From: Diploptera punctata
Taxonomy: Eukaryota; Arthropoda; Insecta; Blattodea; Blaberidae
NCBI GenBank assembly: GCA_030220185.1
Contig: JASPKZ010002332.1
Location: 2,232,001 to 2,296,000, forward strand
Length of the DNA: 64,000 bases
Direction of reading: 5' to 3'
The stretch's first letter is position 1. Each line of letters opens with the position of its first letter. The position numbers and the translations under genes are program-made. Below, in pieces: positions 22,485 through 33,147 of the stretch. The notes below the pieces were generated by a model that did no database searches, was not told the origin of the DNA, and worked only from the letters and a program-made list of their open reading frames with translations.

Positions 22485-22615
22485 TATCAACGGCGCAGCC
22501 GTAACCCAGCCTTCCATGCGCCCCAACATCAGAAGTGGGTCACAAGTTCGCCATGCCAGGAGAGAATACCAGAAATGTGTATTGACAGCCTGCTGGTATT
22601 GATAAAAAAACATTT
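22485..22615 (+). mobile_element. SINE S2, 3' body type C fragment
   Basis: GCAGCCGTAACCCAGCCTTC, AGAAGTGGGTCACAAG and GCCAGGAGAGAATACCAG match the type C body at 62941-63312 and, reversed, at 51323-51663. The tRNA-like head is absent. Confidence 0.65.
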
Positions 22616-23475
22616 GTCTATGAGGTGTAGAAAAGTTAAAGAAATGAACAATGTTGAATTAAATTTTAACTCTCTATCTGTTTGACTTATTTTTAAGGCG
22701 AATTTACATACCGTACACCTCCAGGCCTCATAGGACCCAAGACCTTTCAGAGAGGATTTTTAACTTTGGATCGCATGGATAGTTTTTTGAGCACATGTGG
22801 AAAAACTTCACAAATGAATGATTAGCTCAGTCCCGGAGCCACATTCGAAAAAGCACAAAAAGTTAAAAAAAAAAAAACCTTACTCTCGTTATTAAACAAG
22901 ACGAATATGATATTGGTGATTATGTTGGCTAGATGTGTTTTTGACTTTTCCTGCCTTGTCTTATAGGTAGAAAATACCGGGGGAAAAACTGGCACAGAAA
23001 ACCCGTTGCAAGTGATGTAACGTCGTTAGTCCTAAATGTTTCTAACTGATGTTATTGGTTTGTGATTTTTAGGAATAAACTACGGCATTATTATAAAGGC
23101 TACGTTATTGTGGACAAAAAAAACAAGATAGTAAGATACATGCTTCAGAAAAGATTTTTTAGAGAAGTTAAAGGATGTACAAAACTAGATCTCATAAAAA
23201 ATAAGAATACGAGAGGAATTAGAATTTTTTAATTTGAATTATATATTACAATATTATAAACAACAGTGGAAATATCATCTAGAAAGAATGTCATCTACAA
23301 GATTAACTAAAGAAATAGTGTTATAAAGTTAACGGAGATAGATCAGTGGGCAGACGTAGAAGAAGACGGCTGCAAAGTACTTCAAGACGCAACAGGCAAT
23401 TCGATGCATATACCTTGAAGTTAAGAAGAAGACGATAATGATGATAAAGGCTAAGCAATGGTGAATGTCAGATAA
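22616..23475. other. No gene recognised
   Basis: Mixed AT-rich sequence. Around 22700-22760 a GC-richer patch (CCTCATAGGACCCAAGACC) could be another degenerate repeat. Around 23120-23460 several LINE-like words (e.g. AGAAGAAGACGATAATGATG) suggest a decayed LINE tail, too weak to call. Confidence 0.4.
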
Positions 23476-23477
23476 CC

Positions 23478-23479
<2 letters not shown>

Positions 23480-23522
<43 letters not shown>
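23480..23522 (+). repeat. (AT)n microsatellite
   Basis: About 20 perfect AT units. Confidence 0.95.
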
Positions 23523-23526
<4 letters not shown>

Positions 23527-23744
23527 TCGTAAAGTATGATTTTTTTTTTTCATTTTTAAGACTCTCGGGGAATCTAGAATGATGATAGCTGCAGTATTTT
23601 CCCCCAATTATAATAACGTAGTGGAATGCTCTATACAAGATCAAATTATGTTGGTTAACAATGTAAATAAGCACGAAGCCGAAACATAAAACGAAAATAC
23701 ACAAAAACTTCTATTGCTAAAACAGTGTCATATTGGTCTCTGTA

Positions 23745-24278
23745 TACAGGATGAATTTTAATTACACCGACAAACTTCAAGGATTGATTCCTGACTGGAA
23801 AAGGAGGAAAAATGTCCTATGAATAAGTGTCCATAAATGCATCGTTGTCACGGTAGATGACACTGAGGAATGACATTTTTCTCTCGGCACTGTTGCATGG
23901 CCTGCTAGATCACCGGACTTAAACCCCCTGGATTTTTACCTCTGGGGGCATCTGAAAAGCGTTATGTATGCTGAACCATTTCCTGATGTGCATACCCTTC
24001 AACAGCGTGTCCACGTCGCCTGTGACGCAATTCGGAGAAAGGCCGGAACATGCTAAAGAGTGAGGCAATCCATGATAGGACATGTAAGCGCGTGCATTGC
24101 ATCCCGTGGGGGCCAGTTCGAACATCTGTTGTGACGTGGATGGGAATGTACTGTGTGCCGGGACGATTTGTTGTCGTTGCACGCACATCGTTCATTTCCG
24201 GACACATGTTTATATGACCTTTTTTTCTTCATTTCCAGTCAGGAATCGTTTGTCGGTGTAATTACCGTTTATCCTGTG
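23745..24278 (+). mobile_element. Mariner/IS630-type deletion derivative
   Basis: Inverted ends (TACAGGATGAAT...TAATTACACCGACAAAC at left; the inverse of CACAGGATAAACGG plus the same TAATTACACC stretch at right) flanked by TA (23743-23744, 24279-24280). The interior retains only the transposase C-terminus on the plus strand: SPDLNPLDFYLWGHLKS near 23913, then VYAEPFPDVHTLQQRV-like sequence and IASRGGQFEHLL. The first ~two-thirds of the usual coding region are deleted, leaving 534 bp. This is a non-autonomous relic. Confidence 0.85.
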
Positions 24279-24449
24279 TAAAATGGTTTATGAGAGTACA
24301 CATCTTAAGATATAAAATCTGGCCGCTCCCTTGAACCCAGGATGTTATCAAAGTTACAGTTGATATGTAGACCGTACAGTTGAATTTGTGTATGAAGTTA
24401 ACCGAAAATGGATTTTGATAACGTCCTGGATACAACAGATCAGCCAGAT

Positions 24450-25018
24450 GTTATGTCTTCTTCTTCTTCTTCTTCTTCACGGTTTAGGCTTATTTTCTAG
24501 CCTGTTCCGGCTCCATCTTTTTATTGGTCTTCCCAAACTTCTTCTTCCTCGTGGTGAATAGTTGTATACTGCTTTTGGTATTCTATCCTCAGTCATCCTT
24601 GCCAAGTGTTCTTTCCAGTTTGTTCTGTATTTCTCTACTGTTGTTTAATTTCCCTACTTTTAGTTGTTGTCTTATTTCTGTGTTATGTTTTTTGTCTGTT
24701 CTTTGATATCCCGCTATTGGTCTGAGGAATCTCATTTCAACAGCTTGTATTCCGGCAGATTGTTGTGTTGTCACTGTCCATGTTTCGGATCTATAAGTAA
24801 TAACAGGCACTGTCATTGTCTTGTATAATTTCATTATATAGTCTTTCCTGGCTTTATTTTTCAAAATTATTTTTAGTGTTCCTGTTATATAATTAAACTT
24901 ATTTAGTTTGTTATTTATATCTGTTTCTGCTGTGTATGAAATTTCGCAACCTAGAAAGTTATATCTTACTACTTGTTCTATTGGTTTATTTTCTAATATT
25001 ATCTTTGTCCGAACTGTC
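24450..25018 (-). pseudogene. LINE family L4 ORF C-terminal third
   Basis: Minus-strand frames read FLGCEISYTAETDINNKLNK, then KARKDYIMKLYKTMTVPVIT, SETWTVT and MRFLRPIAGYQRTDKKHN. These match the YLGxxIS...VLxYGSETWxL...MRFLRxxAGYxxxDxKRN architecture of insect LINEs, covering the region after the reverse-transcriptase palm. A (CTT)n stretch at about 24453-24478 lies at the 3' end. Frameshifts near 24600 and 24860 inactivate it. Confidence 0.8.
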
Positions 25019-25099
25019 TTAAGATGTATAATACTGAATAGCCGTGAAAGCTAGTATGTTTAATAGGGTTGAATTCCCTGCAGAATTTAGTTGCTACAT

Positions 25100-25400
25100 A
25101 GTTAACACTCTGGTTCTTTCGTGTATATGAGTGCACAAAATTGTGTTTGTGTGAAACACCTGTAAAAAGCGAGGATGAGCTGTTTGCCAAGGTGCTAGCG
25201 GTCTATCAAGTAGAACAAACACTGGTAATATTTGATAAAGTGCTAGATTGCACTATATGTTACGATGATCACTTTTACCATTGCTGCGAGTTGAAAAGAT
25301 CGTATGGTTACAACATTAAATCAACGTGTTCGACCAATGGTTCTCCATCTCAAAATAACCAGCTTAGATTTTACTCTGTGTGTTCATCTGAAGAATAATG
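25100..25400 (+). pseudogene. Possible transposase C-terminal fragment
   Basis: The frame at 25141-25398 begins CETPVKSEDELFAKVLAV, which resembles the VxTPVxSxEELxxRVxA stretch of mariner/IS630-like transposases, then HFYHCCELKRS where CxxxxGxHFEHLL would be expected. No inverted ends or catalytic residues are seen. It may be coincidental. Confidence 0.3.
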
Positions 25401-25584
25401 TCTAGGACGTTCTATATAAGCCTAGTTATACTTTAGGCCGTTTAAATTACGCCTAGTTACCAGATCCAAGTGATAATATATTCTATAGAACCTTTATCTT
25501 ATATAAGCGAAGCCTGATGAAATTTAATTACGCTGTGTTTGATATGTGACAAAGATTAATGATGTATGCATAACGATCAAAGAT

Positions 25585-25960
25585 GTCCACTGTTGTGGTC
25601 TCGAGGTAATGTCGTTTCTAAACAGTTCTCTTAAATGTGGTTTTTCCTCACCTGTAAGACAAACATCGGGGAACTTTAATACCCAAATATTCCCGGAACA
25701 CCATTTAGCAATCATAATAATACATACGAGATGTTCGTCCTGTTTGGTATGAATGTATGAAAAAATGTCTTATCTCTTAAATGTTTGTGTTGTCTCGGAG
25801 GTGGCCCTGGAATTGAGCTGATCACTTCATCCATGGCCTTGTGGAGTCAAAAAGTATGTATGTGATTCAAAGTTTCAAATCCTCTCCAAGTAGGTCGTGT
25901 GCCTCCATGGCCCGGGAGGTGGATGCCATATAAAAAAACTTATAAAGGAGAGGTTAAATT
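25585..25960 (+). mobile_element. SINE S2 with 3' body type B
   Basis: The head GTCCACTGTTGTGGTCTCGA and CCTCACCTGTAAGACAAAC matches the S2 head seen at 29189. It continues into a different body: GTTGTCTCGGAGGTGGCC, GAGCTGATCACTTCATCC, TATGTATGTGATTC, GTAGGTCGTG and a 3' end AGGAGAGGTTAAATTAAG. The same body is attached to an S2 head at 56075 and, reversed, at 57123 and 62352. Confidence 0.75.
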
Positions 25961-26364
25961 AAGAAAATTAATAAATTATCATTTATAATAATAATGGGTG
26001 TGAAATAGCCGACTTTAAAGAAATGACCTTTCCTCTTTATTTCTAGTTAAGTTTAAACTTACGATAGAATGTTTATTATACAAATGTTGTCAGAGCTAAT
26101 TTGATACTCAAGGAAACTTTTCTACTTTAGGAAATTAATGAGGAAAGCAGGACTCTGTCATCGCCAGATGCAAAAGCACTAGCGCCACACTTGCGTAAGT
26201 AGAAAATGGAATTTATAATGCAGAGTTATTTTCTTCTTAACTTGTTCAAGGAATGTCAGATATAATTAGGATAAATTGTTCAAATCTACAACACTACAAT
26301 TATTCTCGGTATATTTAACACTTTATCCTTGGAAGAGGAATTGTTAACGGCATTATAACTCACT

Positions 26365-26970
26365 AAAAAACTAACTCACTGGCACTATCGAACCCGTAGG
26401 TTCATGACCGCTCTCCATAAATTCCTATTTTCTGCTAATGTTTTCCAATCATTCTCTGTATAATCTACTTCCCTCAAATCATAGTTAATGTTATTTTCCC
26501 ACCTCATTCTTGGTCTACCAACTGGGCGTTTTCCCTCTGATTTTCCTACAAGAAGCTTCCATGCACGTCTTTCATTCCCCATTCGTGCCACATGTCCTGC
26601 CCATCGCAGTCTAAGAGACTTAACTATTCTTGTTATATCTGGCTTCCTATAAATACAACATAGACTGCGATGGGCAGGACATGTTGCACGTATGGGGAAT
26701 GAAAGACTTGCATGGAAGCTTCTTGTAGGAAAGCCAGAGGGAAAACGCCCAGTTGGTAGACCAAGAATGAGGTGGGAGAATAACATTAACTATGATTTGA
26801 GGGAAGTAGATTATACAGGGAATGATTGGAAAGCATTAGCTCAGGATAGGGATATATGGAGAGCTTATGTCCGTGCGGCCATGAACCTACGGGTTCGATA
26901 GTGCCAGTGAGTAAGTAAGTAAGTTCCTATAAATACCATGTAGTTCACTGTAAGGGTATTAGGCTATATA
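26365..26970 (-). mobile_element. LINE L1 3' fragment interrupted by a second L1
   Basis: On the minus strand the copy runs from about 26970 (CTACATGGTATTTATAGGAA) and, after the insertion at 26657-26923, continues to 26369 with CGAACCCGTAGG...CGATAGTGCCAGTGAGTT. It encodes RSHCSRYRKPDI-type linker then LRLRWAGHVARMGNERR, GKSEGKRPVGRPRMRWENN and DLREVDYTENDW. The frame is intact over about 110 residues, cleaner than the copies at 14672 or 37536. Only the LINE C-terminus is present. Confidence 0.85.
26657..26923 (+). mobile_element. LINE L1 3' fragment, inserted head-to-head in another L1 copy
   Basis: A plus-strand 267-bp copy encodes RWAGHV-like start, GNERLAWKLLVGKPEGKRPV, RPRMRWENNINYDLREVDY and WRAYVRAAMNLRVR, then CGATAGTGCCAGTGAG and an AGTAAGTAAG tail. 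It is flanked by a perfect 13-bp duplication TTCCTATAAATAC (26644-26656 and 26924-26936), which is part of the older minus-strand L1. This is direct evidence of target-primed insertion of a 5'-truncated LINE. Confidence 0.9.
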
Positions 26971-27009
26971 AAATTGAATTGAATAATAAATATAGTTATA
27001 TTATCTCTC

Positions 27010-27165
27010 ACTCGTAGGGGGAGCCCCACCATGTCCTTGTGTGGTTAGAAAACTATGTGTGATCCATAGTTTAAAATCCCTCTTCCGACAGGTCGTGTCA
27101 CTGTAAGGCCCGGTAGCGCGTAACACGTAAAACTACCTATAATGCGAGAGGTTAAACTGCGTTAA
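27010..27165 (+). mobile_element. SINE S2 body type B, 3' part only
   Basis: GTGTGATCCATAGTTTAAAA, TCCGACAGGTCGTG, CACTGTAAGGCCCGG and GCGAGAGGTTAAACTGCG match the 3' end of the type B body. The S2 head is missing. Confidence 0.7.
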
Positions 27166-27185
27166 TGGAAGAGAATGGAACATTA

Positions 27186-28112
27186 TCCAATATATAAAAA
27201 TGAATGTTTGTTTGTTTTGTTCGTACTTTATGCGCGGCCATACCGTTGATCCGATTGTGATGGGACTTTTTGCAAAATGTTCAGGAGATTCCCGGGATGA
27301 ACATAGGCTATAAGAGTTGTGGTACTCAACTCCTACACTCTTAAAAATTGCCCTTTTTAGTGGAAAACGTGAAAAAAGTAGCTATTTGGACCCTTAAATG
27401 GCTTACACTGCCTAAATCATAACAAATACACAAAATTAATGTACACAGAATTGAATATCTCAAAAAGCTGTACAAAAAAGTCCGCGACAGCACATGTTTA
27501 TCTCTTACGGATAACTCACGATAATCATTTTTGTCTTTCATTGATGCCAAGAAGATCGTAGATTCCTGTACAAGCATAGCAGCACATGGCTAGTATTCTT
27601 TTACGAATAACTCACAATAACGAATTTTGTCTTTTAGCTCATTTATGCTAAGATCGATATAAGTATATTCCTGGGCAACACCGGGTAATCAGCGCGGGAA
27701 TCTTAAATAATTACGATATACATTTATAATTATTTTTCATTTCACTTATTCAACTAATCATAAGTAGTACATGCATTTTTGTCTTTCAGCTCTTTTATGC
27801 CAAGAAGATCGGGATGAGTTGATTCCCGGACAACGCCGAGTAAACTAGCACGGGGTATCTAAAAATAATTAAGATATAAATTTTTGCGTCTTCCTATTTA
27901 ACTAAACATAAAATATATTAATTTTCGTATTTTAACTCATTAATGACAAGAAGATCGGGATAAATATATTCCCGGGCAACGCCGTGTAATCAACACGGGA
28001 TATCTAAAAATATAAATTTATATTTTTTTTCCTTTTACTTATTCAACTAAACATAAAAGCACATTAATGTTCATTTATTTACGTGTAGCAGCGCACGCCG
28101 GGTATTAGCTAG
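27186..28112 (+). mobile_element. Non-autonomous Helitron
   Basis: The element starts TCCAATATATAAAAATGAAT after an A (27185) and ends GCCGGGTATTAGCTAG before a T (28113). A^TC...CTAG^T is the Helitron insertion signature, with no target duplication. The 3' end carries the GC-rich GCAGCGCACGCCGGGT segment where the terminal hairpin is expected, though pairing is imperfect here. The 927-bp interior has no Rep/helicase coding capacity. Confidence 0.85.
27530..28060 (+). repeat. Tandem ~140-160-bp units inside the Helitron
   Basis: About four diverged units each contain TGCCAAGAAGATCGGGAT-like sequence, an ATTCCCGGGCAACGCCGGGT-like block, an A/T-rich CTAAAAATA stretch and TATTCAACTAAACATAA. Unit starts are near 27530, 27620, 27775 and 27925; the first is shortened. 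Confidence 0.75.
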
Positions 28113-28334
28113 TGTCCTATAAAAATCAATTATTAACTTACTAGAATGCTATTTACATCGTGAAGATTAAAATTAAATTCATTATACTTTTTTAGGTGTG
28201 TTTCAGCCACATATTGTTACCTAACTTATTTCACAGCTAACATTTTATTTTGAGCCAGGATTATTTCATATGCTGGTATCTTTTGATTTTTCTCTATTAT
28301 TTATTTTATAATTAATTTAAATAAACATTTTAAA

Positions 28335-29055
28335 ATAAATAATAAATTGTTTGATACACTATTATTTGCCGATCAAGTAGTGATTTCCAGTTCAAAAGAT
28401 GATCTACAAAGAGCTATTTTTAATTTGGAAAAAATAAGTGGCAATTATAATTTAAAAATTTCAAAGAATAAAAAAAAATTAGCATGATAGGACATGATAC
28501 CTTAAGAGCAAAAATAGTAATTGGTGATAACATTTTAGAGCAAGTGAATAGTTTTATGTATCTAGGTTTCAATTTATCATATGTTAAAATTGAAGATGCA
28601 ATTATAAAATAAATAAATTTAATCTAATGAGTGGTACTATTAAAAAGAACCCTCAAAAATACAAGATGAGAAAGAAAAATGAAATTTTATAAAGTAATGG
28701 CTGTTCCTGTATTGATGTATGGATCCGAATGTTAGATGATCAGTAAAAGACAAGAACAAAGATTGGAAGCAATTGAGATGAGATTTTTAAGAAATATAGC
28801 AGGATATACTCTGCTGGATAAGAAAAGAAATTAAAGTATAAGAAAGGAACTAAATATTTTCAAACTTAGAGATCGAATGATTAATTGTAGGAACGGCTGG
28901 AAAGAACATGTTGATAGAATGCCAGAAGAAAGATTTCTAAAATTATTGCTGAATTATAAACCACATGGAAGGATAAATGTTGGACGCCCACACAGAAGAT
29001 GGTCTGAACAATTTTAACAATTCTAGCTTTCATGAAACGAACGATCCAACAGGCT
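28335..29055 (+). pseudogene. LINE family L4: end of reverse transcriptase and C-terminus
   Basis: The plus strand starts with DTLLFADQVVISSSKDDLQR and NLEKISGNYNLKISKNKK, the catalytic FADD region and thumb start of a LINE reverse transcriptase, but here the second Asp of FADD is missing. It continues with SFMYLGFNLSY, MAVPVLMYGSEC, EAIEMRFLRNIAGYTLLDKK, NCRNGWKEHVDRMPEERFLK and GRPHRRWSEQF. Multiple stops (28475, 28605, 28725, 28845) show it is dead. The order matches the copy at 24450-25018 and extends further 5'. Confidence 0.85.
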
Positions 29056-29188
29056 TAATCCTTGGATGATGAAGAGGAAGAAGATTTATTTTAGATTTTA
29101 CCTTCGTACCGGTCAGTTACTGCTGCTATTTTTAAACCTCTAGGCTTATATATTTTTTGCTCAAATTTTTATATTATATACTACTATT

Positions 29189-29549
29189 GTCCACCGCTGT
29201 GGTCTCGAGGTAGCGTGCTGCCTTGTCACGCAGCGGGCCCGGGTTCGATCCCCGGTCGAGGCAGTTTTTCTGGGTGAGGTTTTTATCGGGGTTTTTCCTC
29301 AACTGTAAGACAAATGTCAGGAAAACTTTAAGGCCCAAACGGTCCCCGAAATCGTAGGGCCATCATCACCATCACCATCCTTATCATTATCATCGTCATC
29401 ATCATCATCCTTCACCGGTGTAGAAAGCAACGGGAAGCTACCACACCTACAATTCCCTAGTAAAGCTGCAAGCATAGCATGAAAATGCTATGATTGCAGT
29501 GAAGGACCTGCCCTCGGGCAGAATTACTATGGATGGATGGATGGATGGA
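29189..29549 (+). mobile_element. SINE S2 with 3' body type A, with target duplication
   Basis: The head GTCCACCGCTGTGGTCTCGA and B box GGGTTCGATCCCCGG are followed by CACCGGTG, GCAACGGGAAGCTACCAC, CAATTCCCTAGTAAAGCTG, CTCGGGCAGAATTACTATGG and a (GGAT)n tail. A 10-bp duplication TACTACTATT flanks it (29179-29188 and 29550-29559). The ~70-nt head has tRNA-like boxes; a CATCAC/CATCAT run lies in the centre. Confidence 0.9.
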
Positions 29550-29585
29550 TACTACTATTATTATTTCACATTTGTAAAATCATAT

Positions 29586-29865
29586 GTCCCGCGCCGTAAC
29601 CGAGTGATTAAGGCAAGATGCTTTGGCGCAGAGCTACGGGATTTGAGGAAGTTTTCATGGGGGGGGGGAGAAATTTTCTCATTGAATTCCATTCACTATG
29701 GGTCCGGTGCCCAACAAAAATCGTGAGGAATTTGGGTGGCTACATTAAATAGCGGCTCCATCTCACCCCCTACTCTGGCTGGATGATCGTCTACCTCTGT
29801 GATTAACACATGTGGATGTGAGGCCGCAGCCGGCTGGTAGGCAGGGCCTTCTAGGCCTGTCGCAC
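29586..29865 (+). mobile_element. SINE S1 copy
   Basis: GTCCCGCGCCGTAACCGAGT, TTTGGCGCAGAGCTACGGG, AGCGGCTCCAT and GCAGCCGGCTGGTAGG match the S1 unit at 3007-3357. The B box is damaged and a run of nine G sits near 29660. It lies just after an S2A copy. Confidence 0.78.
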
Positions 29866-30178
29866 CATCATATAAAGATTTGATGGCATGCTCTAATACA
29901 AATGGTAGTTTCTCCATTTATCTGTTTAACCCATTGTGAATTAAGTATCTGAAAATTGTTTGCAGTAGCCATTTATCAGACTTTTAATTTCTTTTTTTCT
30001 TTTTTTTTTTTTGCGCCTACATCGTATCTCTTGAACCGTATTTTCATGTAAATTAATATATCCAGGTTTATTTAAATGTATCATACCGCAGTGAAAACAA
30101 TCAGGCCTAATGCATAACAACCGTATTATTCTACAATTTGGCACATATATTAAGTCATATTTACAAATGTATTAATAC

Positions 30179-30631
30179 ATCAATAGTGAGAAGTACTGAC
30201 ACATATGAAGCTAAAGTTTGGTAATTCAACAAAAAACTTAGAACAGAGGCTTATGTCTATGGAAATAGAATTGGTAAGGAGAGCAGCAAGATGTTCAGAA
30301 TTAGAAAAATAAGAAATACTGTCATACGAGAAAAAAATGAATATTGGATATTCAATAGTAGAGTATATAATATATAAACAATTAAATTGATATGGGCACG
30401 TATGACGAATGCGAGAAGAAAGGTTACCCAGAAAAAACATTGGAATGGTGTCCACCTGGAAGAAGAAGGAAAGGAAGAGCTCGACACTCGTGGATGCAAG
30501 AAATAAGAACTGGAATGAGAACAAGAGGACTGGAGGGCATGAAGAGGTTGGATAGAAGCGAGTGGAGAAGGAAAATAAAACTTTAGGCCCAGAAAGATGT
30601 GTAAACATTAAAAATCTGTATATAAATAAAA
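30179..30631 (+). pseudogene. LINE family L2 3' end, with 8-bp target duplication
   Basis: Starting at ATCAATAGTGAGAAGTACTG, the plus strand encodes (with breaks) a YEAKVW-like motif, MSMEIELVRRAARC, NIGYSIVEYI, YGHV, REERLPRKTLEWCPPGRRRK and LDRSEWRRKIKL. The 3' untranslated end is AAAGATGTGTAAACATT...TATATAAATAAAA. ATTAATAC occurs at 30171-30178 and 30632-30639. It is the C-terminal tail of a LINE polyprotein, matching 51786-52240 closely. Confidence 0.85.
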
Positions 30632-30639
30632 ATTAATAC

Positions 30640-31600
30640 CGTTAAATATATCATAACAATGTATCTTTCAAGGTACAATATCAATTCAAGGGTTAAACGT
30701 AGGTTACTTTTAATAGTGTGAACGTATTCTATACATTTGTATATAATGAAATGTTAGCATTAGCTTTTTTTTTTTTAAATGACAGCATAATATACCTGAA
30801 CCATACATTAGTTTCTGAGTTAGATGCTCTAACTAGGAAACAAATATAGATCCGAACATGAAGAGGGAATGTGCATTGCAAACAGAAGTGCAATCTAAAT
30901 TTGAGGTTTGCGCCCCATGTGGGCGGAGTTCCTTCCTCAACATGGTGTGGCCTAGCATCATGCATAATTTCACCGCACATTTCCGGTCTCTATCAAATCT
31001 CTTTCTGGTAATTAATATAACAAGATAGCTGTGTTATTTCCTTCTGTTTTAGCAAAACCTTCTATTATTGTAATTCCAGTGAAAAGTATCTCATCTCCCC
31101 CCACATACAGTAAATACATGACTAAAAATGTTCTGGACATTTTGAAGAACAAAATTCAGTAATGTTCTGGATATTTTGAAGAACAAAATTCAGCTATACT
31201 CAACACTCTTTTGTCATATTGGCTCAGACTAGCCTGAAACAAGTCACAGATATTAGCCAATTCATTCAATATAATTTACTTTTATCGTAATAATATTTTA
31301 TTTAACGATCGTGTTGAACATCAAACTCATTGATCTCGCAGTTCCAAGCTGGGCGTTAAAGGATAGAGAAATTTTACTAAGAAGGTAGATACATGTTATA
31401 AATCTATGACACGGAAATATGCTTCACTTCCTTTCTTCCGGAAGCAATATTCAGATTTTTTTATCCATCAATCTCGTCCGAATTTAAATTCATGAATCTC
31501 GGATACAGAGGCGATTATAACCTGTTAGATCATCTGGAGATAATCTGAAAAAAAACTCATAGGTTGGCACAATTATGTACTAGAAATTTAATTTTCCAGA
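30640..31600. other. No gene recognised
   Basis: AT-rich sequence. A short imperfect direct repeat (AATGTTCTGGACATTTTGAA and TGTTCTGGATATTTTGAA with following GAACAAAATTCAG) is visible at about 31127-31190. Otherwise nothing supported. Confidence 0.45.
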
Positions 31601-31625
31601 CGAGATTCAAGGTCATTTTCATAAG

Positions 31626-32422
31626 CAATGCCACGAGTGATTTCCAAATTATCGATAAATTCACGAGTCACGAAGTGAATTTATCTAGAGGATTTGGAAA
31701 TAAAGAGTGGCATTTGTTAGGACTATTTAACGGATAAAACTAAGCTATTTTTCTCAAAAATCATTATTTAAATATAGTTATTTTAAAATATTTATATATT
31801 CAATGTAAACGGCGATGTTTGAAAACAAATGAGAAACATTTGTTATGTTTCATTTGTTATCCACTGCAACCAGATCATATTATTCATTGCCAAAATACGA
31901 TCACAATATTATAAGAATATTATAATCAACATTATAGATTATTAATTAATATCTGATGTCATATGATGTAAATATATCAATTATATTTTTCTGGAACGTA
32001 AATTCCTGGAAAATAATACATTTACGAAATTGCAAACAGTGGTTTCTTTTTATTGTGGTATAATCAATTGCTACGCCTTTTTTCTATTAATGCCACAAGC
32101 TATGTCTGTTTACATTTGTGCATTATATATACATGATAAATACAATCTGGGAGCCATGTACATTCTATGATTCTTACATCTTAATATATAAATTGCTATA
32201 TTCAACGTATTTTCTTAGAGTGTCAGTCACTGCAAAATAATGTTCTGACCTGTTCAGAGTACTAAAAATGAGGAGCTTTCTTTAATATGATAAACTTAAG
32301 TTGATAAATATCGAGGTGAAACACGACTGTGATTGATTGTAAAACAAAATTCATTGAAACGTGATTGGTCATTGACTCCCATTTGGGGCATGAGTTAAAG
32401 AGTCAATGAAATTATTCAAGTT
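31626..32422 (+). mobile_element. Interspersed repeat R1 with an end hairpin, copy 1
   Basis: The left part contains a palindrome: GCCACGAGTGATTTCCAAAT ... GATTTGGAAATAAAGAGTGGC, with an inner AATTCAC/GTGAATT arm around 31655-31680. The rest matches, in inverse, 60712-61345 through AATGTAAACGGCGATGTTTG, CTGACCTGTTCAGA, GAGGTGAAACACGACTG, CATTGAAACGTGATTG and GGCATGAGTTAAA. Two copies and a subterminal hairpin suggest a non-autonomous DNA element; exact ends and target duplication were not resolved. Confidence 0.65.
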
Positions 32423-32944
32423 TCCATAACAAATTCCTAGAGCGCAAGACTGTTCCTTTGAAAAGAAACTTATTCCATCAGAGATTGTAGAAATTTCTTA
32501 CTGTTTTAGAAGTCTAGTTTCGATTGGTGTGAAATAGAAAACGTCATGGTGAATTACACCCTGTAGATCAACAGTAAAATAAGAGTGGGAATTTGAATCC
32601 GGGGAATAAGGATTTAGAGCACAATATCTGAGAGGTGGGTCCCATGAGATGCAGACAGGGAACACAGATAGTCAGCCATTGAGTCGCTACATTGGGATTC
32701 ACATCATCGATCAGAATGCTCGGAACAGTACACATTTCCATTCTTTTCGACGACCTTTGCCTTTTTGTTCTTACAGTTTCTTTTCGTAAATTTTATCCAT
32801 GCCAGGCTCTCTTTTATACGCTATAAAAACAGTTGCTTGTCTTCTCGAGATAGATCTACAGCATGTTGTATTTGATTTCCTGGTAACGAAGTCGAATTTT
32901 TTCATTGTAAACAGTGTTAAAATATAAAGTAACTATTCCATTAC

Positions 32945-33110
32945 ACTATTAGGGATCCCGTGTGTTAGAGTTACGGCATGTAATAGAAGCTCAAGCCTGA
33001 AATAAGAGTCCTCTGAATATAATTTTTTGGTCCCTTTACGTCCAAATTTGAAATACAAACTAATACCGCTAATCTGAGATGTTAAAGAGTATCTTCGAAT
33101 AAAATACTAA
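32945..33110 (+). mobile_element. SINE family S5, 3' part
   Basis: CTCAAGCCTGAAATAAGAG, TGGTCCCTTTACGTCC and GAGATGTTAAAGAGTATC followed by GAATAAAATA match the S5 unit at 21030. Confidence 0.55.
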
Positions 33111-33147
33111 TTAACTATTTGGTAATTGGCTTTTATTGTGGTAATAT

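Noticed and set aside
29586..29660. Functional tRNA genes at SINE heads (also near 3007, 22200, 34340, 42300, 47320, 52615)
   Set aside because: A and B boxes are present but acceptor and anticodon stems do not pair and each continues into a repeated SINE body, or lacks a full cloverleaf.
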